Of a DNA stretch of 11,799 nucleotides, positions 1 to 5,238 are shown piece after piece. The notes beneath the pieces are model-generated. The model searched no databases. It was given only the letters and a program-made list of their open reading frames with translations, and had not been told where the DNA came from. Source of the stretch: Candidatus Roizmanbacteria bacterium CG_4_10_14_0_8_um_filter_33_9. GTDB taxonomy: Bacteria > Patescibacteriota > Microgenomatia > UBA1406 > GWC2-37-13. The translations under genes and the position numbers were made by a program. The first letter of the stretch is position 1. Every line of letters begins with the position of its first letter. The stretch covers positions 1-11,799 of the forward strand of contig PFLI01000116.1 of assembly GCA_002785065.1 (NCBI GenBank), written 5' to 3'.

Positions 1-8
1 AGGATTCT

Positions 9-27
9 GGACAAGCTCTGCTTGACC
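9..27. repeat. Small inverted repeat near the left edge
   Basis: GG-a-CAAGC and GCTTG-a-CC face each other across a 3-nt TCT loop, giving seven pairs and one A-A mismatch. With the hairpin at 38-60 it fills the non-coding DNA downstream of aspS. It resembles the short palindromic units scattered between genes in CPR-like genomes, but with only one copy in view that is inference. No reading frame of note is visible in 1-80. Confidence 0.35.
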
Positions 28-34
28 TCTCCCC

Positions 35-60
35 AAAACCCCGAGCGTAAGCTCGTGGGT
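35..60 (-). terminator. Probable aspS terminator hairpin
   Basis: Read on the minus strand, ACCC-(A bulge)-CGAGC pairs with GCTCG-GGGT across a TTAC loop: nine pairs and one bulged base. It is followed by a short T-run (complement of 35-38) and lies about 20 nt beyond the aspS stop codon. The U-tract is short, so termination may be inefficient. The structure is symmetric enough that it could also serve a plus-strand transcript or be a repeat element. Confidence 0.5.
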
Positions 61-80
61 TGTTTATACTGATTCAATTT

Positions 81-1472
81 CTATACAATAACTCGTATAC
101 CTAATTCATTTAATTGTTCGTTAGTTGCAGGGGTTGGCGCATCCATTACGGATATTTTTCCTCCGGAGGATGCAGGAAATGCAATTACTTCACGAATTGA
201 TGGCTCGCCGAGTGCAACCATTAGGAATCGATCAATTCCTGGAGCAATCCCGCCGTGGGGGGGAACTCCATAACTGAATGCTTCCAACATATGATCGAAT
301 TGCTTTTTTTGTTCTGCAGTAAATCCGATCAGATCAAATACTTTATTTTGTACTTTTGATTGATGAATTCTGATGCTTCCTCCGCCAACCTCAAATCCAT
401 TAAGAACTAGATCATGTTGTAGTCCTCTTACTTTAAGTGGGTCAGTGTTAAGAAGGGGAATGTCATCCGGGTGAGGAGCAGTAAACATATGGTGAGATGG
501 GGCAAACTTTGCTTTTCCGGAACCATGAAAAAAATCTTCATCAGATTGTTCGGTAAAAAGAGGAAAGTCAATAGTCCAGGAAAATGCGAGCTCGTTTGGG
601 TTATTTTTATCTTTTCGGAGATCTGGTTTGTCTGTTCCATACTTTTTTTTCGTGTCACTATGAGATAATCTGGGCCATGGGGATTGGGAAATAAATTTTT
701 CGGGAAAAAGAATGGCAACAAGTTTCGTAAACATATTTTCAATGAGAGTGAGAATATCATTTTGCTCTATAAAACTCATCTCCAAATCCAATTGAGTAAA
801 TTCTCCATATGCACGATCTTTGCGTGGGTCTTCATCGCGGAAACAACGGGCAAATTGGAAATACCGTTCAATTCCCCCAACCATTAATAGTTGTTTATAC
901 TGTTGGGGAGATTGGGGAAGTGCATAAAAATTACCTTTTTGAAGTCGGGAAGGTACTAAGAAATCGCGAGCTCCTTCGGGTGTTGTTTTTGTTAGAATTG
1001 GTGTTTCAACTTCAATAAAATCTAATTTTGATAAATAATTTCTAATGAAAAGAGTAGATTGTGATTTGAGAATAAGATTACGAAGCATTCGTGGCCTTCG
1101 AATATCAAGATAACGATATTTTAGTCTACTTTCTTCGTTAACATCATATCCGTTTGAGGAAATAGGAATGGGAAGAGGTTGTGCTTTGGTGATAATCTTT
1201 AACGATTTTGTTTCAACTTCAACTGTTCCTGTTGCTAGTTTTGGATTTACTAATTTGTCTGGTCTTTTTTTTACCAGTCCTTTAATATAAACGACATCTT
1301 CACAAGAAAGTGTTTTAAAATCTTCTCCTCCCACTACTTGGACAATTCCGGTTCTGTCGCGCAAATCAACAAATACAATTTTCCTATGATCGCGCACTGT
1401 ATCAACCCATCCGTAAAGTTCAATTTCTTTACCAATATGACTCAAAACATCAATAATATTATATTTTTTCAT
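81..1472 (-). CDS. aspS: Aspartyl-tRNA synthetase, bacterial type without GAD insertion domain
   Basis: Cytoplasmic class II aminoacyl-tRNA synthetase that charges tRNA-Asp (possibly also tRNA-Asn if non-discriminating, which I cannot decide from sequence). The N-terminal OB-fold anticodon-binding domain covers roughly residues 1-95 (GWVDTVRDHRK, VFVDLRDRTGIVQVV). The catalytic core follows, with the bacterial signature TPEGARDFLVPSR, the flipping-loop/motif 2 segment YFQFARCFRDEDPRKDRAYGEFTQ split across neighbouring residues, YGTDKPDLR, and the motif 3 end GIAPGIDRFLM. After YGTDKPDLR only about 8 residues precede FSWTIDFPLF, where bacterial AspRS normally carries a GAD domain of roughly 120 residues. 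This explains a length of 463 against the usual ~590. The start at 1472 is preferred over an in-frame ATG at 1508: homology begins here, the extra 12 residues are not AspRS-like, and a -10-like box lies 6-7 nt upstream. The gene is divergent from leader 1. Confidence 0.95.
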   Translation of the reverse strand: MKKYNIIDVLSHIGKEIELYGWVDTVRDHRKIVFVDLRDRTGIVQVVGGEDFKTLSCEDVVYIKGLVKKRPDKLVNPKLATGTVEVETKSLKIITKAQPLPIPISSNGYDVNEESRLKYRYLDIRRPRMLRNLILKSQSTLFIRNYLSKLDFIEVETPILTKTTPEGARDFLVPSRLQKGNFYALPQSPQQYKQLLMVGGIERYFQFARCFRDEDPRKDRAYGEFTQLDLEMSFIEQNDILTLIENMFTKLVAILFPEKFISQSPWPRLSHSDTKKKYGTDKPDLRKDKNNPNELAFSWTIDFPLFTEQSDEDFFHGSGKAKFAPSHHMFTAPHPDDIPLLNTDPLKVRGLQHDLVLNGFEVGGGSIRIHQSKVQNKVFDLIGFTAEQKKQFDHMLEAFSYGVPPHGGIAPGIDRFLMVALGEPSIREVIAFPASSGGKISVMDAPTPATNEQLNELGIRVIV

Positions 1473-1478
1473 ACACCA

Positions 1479-1485
1479 TATAATA
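1479..1485 (-). promoter_or_regulatory. Candidate aspS -10 element
   Basis: On the minus strand TATTAT (or the overlapping ATTATA) ends 6-7 nt before the aspS ATG at 1472. This is the same geometry as the promoters of recJ, rmuC and both leaders, so the mRNA would begin at or within a base or two of the ATG. No TG extension or convincing -35 box is visible. The region is AT-rich, so chance matches are likely. Confidence 0.4.
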
Positions 1486-1521
1486 CTATTTTTTATTAGC
1501 CCTAACAAGGAGGAAAAAATG

Positions 1522-1530
1522 TGCTATAAT
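1522..1530 (+). promoter_or_regulatory. Extended -10 promoter of leader 1
   Basis: A perfect extended -10, TGC-TATAAT, is followed by 6 nt and the ATG at 1537. The block 1520-1562 is repeated at 2524-2566 with 41 of 43 positions identical, so the promoter was kept together with the start of the leader. No -35 consensus is evident, as is usual with a TGn extension. The promoter shares a 64-bp divergent region with aspS, so the two polymerase sites probably interfere. Confidence 0.75.
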
Positions 1531-1536
1531 ATAAAT

Positions 1537-1608
1537 ATGTTAGCTTTATTTCAACACATTATTCTCTTAAGGCTCCTTTTTGGAGTCATTGGTGAGAGGG
1601 TGAGTTGA
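1537..1608 (+). CDS. Putative leader peptide 1, leaderless
   Basis: A 23-codon frame from ATG 1537 to TGA 1606-1608. It encodes MLALFQHIIL followed by LRLLFGVIGERVS. The first ten residues are the same in the frame at 2541, with the Ile-9 codon differing only at its third base. The AUG lies 7 nt after the last T of TATAAT, so it would be at or near the transcript 5' end and need no Shine-Dalgarno site. The stop codon falls inside the 5' arm of the antiterminator, so a ribosome finishing this frame would mask that arm and favour termination. Six of 23 codons are Leu, but there is no run of one regulatory codon. Translation is not proven: conservation could reflect RNA function alone. Confidence 0.5.
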   Translation: MLALFQHIILLRLLFGVIGERVS

Positions 1609-1638
1609 ACTAAGCAAACTAATTTAGCAATTTCAACC

Positions 1639-1661
1639 ACCCGTAATAAGCGGGTTTTTTT
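1639..1661 (+). terminator. Rho-independent terminator abutting the methyltransferase start codon
   Basis: ACCCG (1639-1643) pairs with CGGGT (1651-1655) around a 7-nt loop and runs into seven Ts (1655-1661). The ATG at 1662 follows the last T directly. The stem is only five pairs, weaker than its counterpart at 2640-2665, so read-through may be substantial. Its 5' arm is also the 3' arm of the antiterminator. Confidence 0.75.
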
Positions 1662-2513
1662 ATGGAAAAAAGAATACAAATACATTATAAAGGGGACGTA
1701 TACGGATCGTTAAATGATATCAGAAGGCATGAGATTGGAAATTACTCAGATGCATATGTTAGAAGTCTTTTTCACGTTGGAGGTCGACAACCCGATATTG
1801 TTGTAAGAGTAATGGACGGTTTATCTTTTGTTTCTTATACTCAGACTACTTTACTTCCAGCAAAAAAGACATTTGATTTGTCAGTTGCGATAGCTTGTTG
1901 CGCAGATAGAATTGTTAGAGATGCGACATTAAATATTTTAGAAATAGGTACTGGTACTGGTGTTTTTCCAGTTGTATTGAGAGTCTTGGTACCAGAACAA
2001 AGTTTAATGATTACCGCAACAGATATTTCTGGTGACGCTTTAACCGTAGCAGAATTAAATGCATCTTTAAATAATGTTGACCCAACATCAATTAACTTTT
2101 TGAAAAGGGACGGTTTAAAAGATATTTTTGGAATAGCTCATCGTCAAGATATTGTTTTTTCAAATCCACCTTTTTCTACATCAAACAGAGTTGGAATTGT
2201 CAACGCGGGAGGAATACATCCTACGGTAGCGCTAGATGGAGGACAAGATGGAACACATTATTATCAAAGATTTCTTATTGAAGCAAGGAGAGTGCTAAAA
2301 CCTGACGGAGTAACAATTTTCCAACTTCCTTTACAAAAGGATGATTTATGGCGGACAGTATATGCAATTCAAAGAATCGCTCACGAAAGGGTTTTTTTAA
2401 TGGAGGATTGTATAGCAAGATATCGAAAAAACGGACCTCAATTTATTGTTATTGGTAATAATTTCTTGATTTCTGAATTATCTAATCAGGGTTATAAAAT
2501 ATCGGAGATTTAA
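1662..2513 (+). CDS. PrmC/HemK-like SAM-dependent methyltransferase
   Basis: Class I methyltransferase of 283 residues. SAM-binding motif I is EIGTGTG (about 94-100), the acidic end of strand 2 is TDIS (120-123), and motif IV is SNPPF (167-171). The stretch ALDGGQDG with YYQRF and LKPDG after it (190-216) is typical of PrmC/HemK, which methylate the glutamine of the GGQ motif in release factors. Residues 1-60 do not look like the usual PrmC N-terminal helical domain, and the PRPETE segment is replaced by LPAKKTF, so the substrate may differ. NPPF also occurs in RsmC/RlmG-type rRNA guanine methyltransferases, which remain an alternative. The start at 1662 is the only plausible one: the frame is closed upstream at 1647-1649 and the next Met is residue 51. 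There is no Shine-Dalgarno site, and the ATG directly follows the attenuator U-tract. Transcription should depend on read-through of that terminator. Confidence 0.8.
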   Translation: MEKRIQIHYKGDVYGSLNDIRRHEIGNYSDAYVRSLFHVGGRQPDIVVRVMDGLSFVSYTQTTLLPAKKTFDLSVAIACCADRIVRDATLNILEIGTGTGVFPVVLRVLVPEQSLMITATDISGDALTVAELNASLNNVDPTSINFLKRDGLKDIFGIAHRQDIVFSNPPFSTSNRVGIVNAGGIHPTVALDGGQDGTHYYQRFLIEARRVLKPDGVTIFQLPLQKDDLWRTVYAIQRIAHERVFLMEDCIARYRKNGPQFIVIGNNFLISELSNQGYKISEI

Positions 2514-2525
2514 TAAGTAATTTTG

Positions 2526-2534
2526 TGGTATAAT
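2526..2534 (+). promoter_or_regulatory. Extended -10 promoter of leader 2
   Basis: TGG-TATAAT is followed by 6 nt and ATG at 2541, the same arrangement as at 1522-1537. It begins about 12 nt after the methyltransferase stop codon, so the downstream gene has its own promoter rather than relying on an operon. No -35 consensus is seen. Confidence 0.75.
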
Positions 2535-2540
2535 AAAAAT

Positions 2541-2618
2541 ATGTTAGCTTTATTTCAACACATTATCCTTCCAGGTCTCCTTATTAGGAGATACGCCTGT
2601 GTGGGTAGATTGAGATAA
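2541..2618 (+). CDS. Putative leader peptide 2, leaderless
   Basis: A 25-codon frame from ATG 2541 to TAA 2616-2618. It begins MLALFQHIIL, as in leader peptide 1, and continues PGLLIRRYACVGRLR. The start has the same TATAAT-N6-ATG spacing and no ribosome binding site. A ribosome at the stop codon would cover part of 2599-2608, the 5' arm of the antiterminator. The C-terminal halves of the two peptides are unrelated and coincide with the RNA regions that vary between copies. Only the N-terminal ten residues are therefore candidates for a functional nascent peptide. Translation is inferred, not shown. Confidence 0.5.
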   Translation: MLALFQHIILPGLLIRRYACVGRLR

Positions 2619-2639
2619 AGGCAAAAATTGAAAATTACT

Positions 2640-2665
2640 ACCCGCACAAATGTGCGGGTTTTTTT
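2640..2665 (+). terminator. Strong Rho-independent terminator just before the kinase-like gene
   Basis: ACCCGCAC (2640-2647) pairs perfectly with GTGCGGGT (2652-2659) across the AAAT loop, followed by seven Ts (2659-2665, the first of them paired). ATG 2669 comes three bases later. Placing a strong terminator between a promoter and the gene it serves makes sense only if it is conditional. The competing pairing is described under leader 2. Confidence 0.88.
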
Positions 2666-2668
2666 ATT

Positions 2669-3511
2669 ATGGTTCAAGCTGAAGGAAAATCACAAAATAT
2701 TCGATTGGGAGGTAGGGTATCAAAAGTTCAAAGCCCAGAGTTTTTAGCAAGAAATAGGTTTTTTGAAGAACAGTTTCGGAGTTTTTTAAGTGGAGTTTCA
2801 GAAACAGAGGATTATTCCCCAGCTAATTGGAATCATTATCCTAATGGTTCGCTTTGGAGGCCCGATATTGATGTAGTTTTGGAAAATGTAAAGACAGGTT
2901 GTTTAGTTGAAATATCAGATGAAGGAAGAAAGATTTCTTTATATAGTGAGCAAAGCCATATACCAAATGTTGTTGGACACTTTCAAACGGAAGGTGTAGA
3001 ATATGCAATAAAAATGGGCCATGTTAGGGCGTTAACTGCAAATATACAAGCACTACAATTACTTAAAAATCAAGGAATATCATCTGTTCAACCAGCCTTA
3101 CTGAGGTATAAAGATACAAGAGTGGGCATGATGATATCACCATTTGTTAATGGATTTCGACCACAGGATTTTACAGATGTGTTAGATGATGTAAAGAGCA
3201 TCGTTAGGGCGCAAATTAGAATGTGGTATAATTCGGCAATTTATACAAAACCAAGACAAAGAACAACGGGAGTATTGGCATATGATATTATTCCTCATAA
3301 TGTTTTTGTGTGCGGAGGAAGATTGGTTTGTTTTGATGCTGATCCCATAAAATGTTGGGGAAAACACATAAAGGATGGTGAACTAGTCGGAGATGTTAGC
3401 TATGTAATATTTAGCGAGTTAGAAGAGTCAGGAATTCTGCCACAAGTTTTAGGTTTAAAATATAATCAAGGTCAATTGAAACTAGAATATCCAAAAGAGT
3501 GGGCTTTATAA
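2669..3511 (+). CDS. Protein-kinase-fold / phosphotransferase-like protein
   Basis: A 280-residue soluble protein that I cannot assign to a named family, with the landmarks of the kinase/APH fold in the right order. YAIK (112-115) matches the VAIK lysine. MMISPFVNGF (154-163) looks like the hinge. YDIIPHNVFV (205-214) has the catalytic-loop pattern D-x4-N (D206, N211). CFDAD (221-225) occupies the position of DFG. The glutamate of helix C is not obvious: ANIQALQLL (124-132) has Asn or Gln where REIxxL is usual. About 100 N-terminal residues precede the fold and are unfamiliar. Small-molecule kinases (aminoglycoside/macrolide phosphotransferase-like) and protein kinases are both possible, as is a pseudokinase. 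There is no Shine-Dalgarno site, and the frame offers no other ATG upstream. It is convergent with recJ across 32 bp, with no obvious terminator. Control by leader 2 suggests a role shared with the methyltransferase (inference). Confidence 0.6.
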   Translation: MVQAEGKSQNIRLGGRVSKVQSPEFLARNRFFEEQFRSFLSGVSETEDYSPANWNHYPNGSLWRPDIDVVLENVKTGCLVEISDEGRKISLYSEQSHIPNVVGHFQTEGVEYAIKMGHVRALTANIQALQLLKNQGISSVQPALLRYKDTRVGMMISPFVNGFRPQDFTDVLDDVKSIVRAQIRMWYNSAIYTKPRQRTTGVLAYDIIPHNVFVCGGRLVCFDADPIKCWGKHIKDGELVGDVSYVIFSELEESGILPQVLGLKYNQGQLKLEYPKEWAL

Positions 3512-3543
3512 CAGTTCTGATAAAAACGTCTCCAATAAATAAA

Positions 3544-5232
3544 TCATGCTATTGTAATAATTTTCCCCTGCACCCGTTCCCTTCCATTCCACCTATTTAC
3601 ATCCAAATTATATACAACCTGGACACTGTCTCCTTTCTTTAGGGAAAAGGCTTCTTTGGGAGCGGAGAAATAGACACATTCCAAAGGAAAAGATGATTGA
3701 CTTGGATCTTTGAGAATTAATTTTAAATGGGTTCCATTTTTTCCCAAAGGGGAAATCGCGATTATTTGGGCATCGTTTAAGAAAAGCGGTTGGGGATTAC
3801 CCATTCCAAACGGCTCAAGAAGCTCTAGTTCTTTGGCAAGTTCAAGAGATGCTTTTCCAAGAGGAAGTTTAAGATCAACGGAGAGCTGTTTTTCCAAACC
3901 TTCATCTTTTAAATATTTTGAAATTGATTTTTCTATACTTTTTATCAGAATATCCAAATTTCCATCAGATACAGATAATCCAGCTGCTTGTTTATGACCT
4001 CCGACACTAATAATATGTTTTTCAAATGTTCTTAAAAAATCCGTCATATGAAGCGCGCTTATTGAGCGAGCAGAACCTTTCCAAAACCCATCACTTTTTG
4101 TCAATACAAGAGTCGGACGGTAATATTTTTCCGTAATTTTTCCCGCTATAAGGCCAATAATTCCCTCATGCCAGTTTTTATTTTTAAGAATAATAAAAAT
4201 AGGAATTTTTTTCTGTTTCTTAATTATTTTTTCAACCATCTCGATTGCTTCTTTTAAAGTAGTTTCAACCAGATCCTGTCGATCTTTATTTGTTTGGCCC
4301 ATCTGATGGGCCAATTCTGATGCTCGATTTGAATCATTGGTGCAGAGCAATCGAAGCGCATCTATCGCATGTTTAAGCCGTCCGACTGCATTAATCCGGG
4401 GAGCAATTATATATCCGATTTCATATGGAGTTATGGGTTTATTGTCGATTTTTGCTTCCTGCAGAATGTGTTTAAGACCTGGACGCTTAATAGTTTGAAA
4501 TGTTTTTAACCCATGATATACAATACTTCGTGAAATATCCGTGAGTGGAACCAAATCTGCAATAGTACCAATTGATGCAAGGGCAAGATAATCGGAATTA
4601 AAGTGAGAGATTAGTGATTGGTGATTAGCGATTAGAGAAGAAAAGTGCTTGAGGATTTCTTTAGCGACAAAGTAAGCAACGCCAGATCCCGATAGAGAAG
4701 GAATATGAAAAATTGCTTCAGCATCTTTTGGTTCATCTTTGGGTTTTAAATGATGATCAGTAACAATTATTGAAATACCCAGTTTTTTTGCATAGGAAAT
4801 TTGTTTTGCACCGCTTATTCCATGGTCAACACTGATAATAAGTTTTGGATGATATTGGTTATTAACAGAGTCAATTCCAATAGTAGAAAACCCATAACCT
4901 TCTTTTTTACGATGAGGAACGTAGGGCATTACTGAAAACCCAAGGAGATGTAATGTTTCCCACATAATTGTTCCACCCGTAATACCATCAGCATCGTAAT
5001 CTGTATAAACAACAATTGTTTCCTTATTCAGGCGAATTTGTTCCAAAAGTTTGAGCAAATGTGAAATCTGTTTTTTAAAACCAAAAGATTCGAGAGAAAA
5101 CGTTGAAGGATGTGGCGGGTGAAGGAATAATTTTGTATTGACAATCTCTCTGTTTTTTAACAGTATAGATATAATTTTTTCATTTGAAAGGCTATTTGAT
5201 TTTTTAACTTCTTGCTTGAGGTGAATTTTCAT
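3544..5232 (-). CDS. recJ: Single-stranded-DNA-specific exonuclease RecJ
   Basis: A 5'-3' exonuclease on single-stranded DNA used in recombination and mismatch/base-excision repair; DHH superfamily, Mn/Mg dependent. Visible motifs are I DYDADG (78-83), II SVDHG (134-138), III TDHH (158-161) and IV GTIADLVPL (222-230), followed by PRINAVGRL. The DHHA1 signature VGGHKQAAGLS comes later, and a C-terminal OB-like part ends the protein. The catalytic set appears intact. The 562-residue length is normal for RecJ. Between motifs III and IV lies a stretch SSLIANHQSLISH (198-210) encoded by a heptamer repeat. The start at 5232 is supported by TGT-TACAAT ending 6 nt upstream, implying a leaderless mRNA. 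The stop is TGA. The gene is divergent from rmuC over 47 bp. Confidence 0.95.
   Translation of the reverse strand: MKIHLKQEVKKSNSLSNEKIISILLKNREIVNTKLFLHPPHPSTFSLESFGFKKQISHLLKLLEQIRLNKETIVVYTDYDADGITGGTIMWETLHLLGFSVMPYVPHRKKEGYGFSTIGIDSVNNQYHPKLIISVDHGISGAKQISYAKKLGISIIVTDHHLKPKDEPKDAEAIFHIPSLSGSGVAYFVAKEILKHFSSLIANHQSLISHFNSDYLALASIGTIADLVPLTDISRSIVYHGLKTFQTIKRPGLKHILQEAKIDNKPITPYEIGYIIAPRINAVGRLKHAIDALRLLCTNDSNRASELAHQMGQTNKDRQDLVETTLKEAIEMVEKIIKKQKKIPIFIILKNKNWHEGIIGLIAGKITEKYYRPTLVLTKSDGFWKGSARSISALHMTDFLRTFEKHIISVGGHKQAAGLSVSDGNLDILIKSIEKSISKYLKDEGLEKQLSVDLKLPLGKASLELAKELELLEPFGMGNPQPLFLNDAQIIAISPLGKNGTHLKLILKDPSQSSFPLECVYFSAPKEAFSLKKGDSVQVVYNLDVNRWNGRERVQGKIITIA
4608..4635 (-). repeat. 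Four tandem heptamers CTAATCN inside recJ
   Basis: The minus strand reads CTAATCG, CTAATCA, CCAATCA, CTAATCT back to back, with one internal substitution. It encodes part of SLIANHQSLIS (about residues 199-209), in a region that normally links DHH motif III to GTIADLVPL. It looks like slippage or a small repeat insertion kept in frame. Confidence 0.6.
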
Positions 5233-5238
5233 GGATTA

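Larger units (their letters stand above)
1537..1661 (+). ncRNA. Structured attenuator-like leader RNA, copy 1 (upstream of methyltransferase)
   Basis: A 125-nt leader between promoter and gene. In order: a 26-nt 5' block (1537-1562) identical to leader 2; a hairpin with GGCTCC (1571-1576) against GGAGTC (1582-1587) and a T5 loop; an antiterminator-type helix with GGGTG-a-GTTGAA (1598-1609) against TTCAAC-CACCC (1632-1642), 11 pairs with one bulged A, extendable by CTAA (1610-1613) with TTAG (1624-1627); and a terminator at 1639-1661 that shares the CACCC segment with that helix. The helix and terminator cannot form together, which is the hallmark of transcription attenuation. The whole layout recurs at 2541-2668 with different bases. 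The family is not recognised and the regulatory role is inferred from structure. Confidence 0.8.
2541..2668 (+). ncRNA. Structured attenuator-like leader RNA, copy 2 (upstream of kinase-like gene)
   Basis: This is the second copy of the leader at 1537-1661. Its first 26 nt are identical, and it then diverges while keeping the architecture. CAGG-TCTCC (2572-2580) pairs with GGAGA-(4-nt bulge)-CCTG (2587-2599). GTGTGGGTAG (2599-2608) pairs with CTACCCGCAC (2638-2647) over ten positions with one G-U. The terminator at 2640-2665 reuses CCCGCAC. The antiterminator bases differ completely from copy 1 yet remain complementary to their own terminator arm, which is compensatory evidence for the fold. 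Between the arms, a short shared stretch (TTGA, TAA, GCAAA) is also recognisable in copy 1. The ligand or signal is unknown. Confidence 0.8.

Noticed and set aside
428..1018. Several open frames of 65-110 codons overlapping aspS on both strands, and similar ones inside recJ, infB, nusA and rmuC
   Set aside because: They are shadows of well-supported genes: no family resemblance, no start signals, and composition that follows the codon pattern of the real gene.
1473..1508. N-terminal extension of AspRS starting at ATG 1508 (minus strand)
   Set aside because: The 12 added residues do not match the family, and they would be translated from the interval holding the candidate -10 element. The start at 1472 fits both homology and promoter spacing.
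1507..1521. Consensus AAGGAGG followed after 5 nt by an ATG at 1519 that is in frame with leader peptide 1
   Set aside because: It looks like an ideal start site, but the equivalent region of leader 2 has no Shine-Dalgarno site, no ATG and an in-frame stop. The ATG also lies upstream of the TATAAT that the two copies share. It would be used only by a transcript started further upstream.
1520..2566. The two leader copies as CRISPR repeats, integron-type recombination sites or direct repeats flanking a mobile cassette
   Set aside because: There are only two copies 1004 bp apart, each in the same promoter-leader-gene order, with no recombinase, transposase or cas gene in view. Similarity stops after the 5' block, and the divergent part is explained by conserved RNA structure. 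An ancient duplication of the leader remains possible.
1537..2668. T-box riboswitch
   Set aside because: Leader 1 has AGGGTG near the antiterminator, as T-boxes do, but the rest of the T-box sequence, its UGGN bulge and a stem I with specifier loop are missing, and leader 2 does not keep the motif.
3512..3543. Terminator between the kinase-like gene and recJ
   Set aside because: The 32-bp convergent gap has no inverted repeat with a T-run in either direction.
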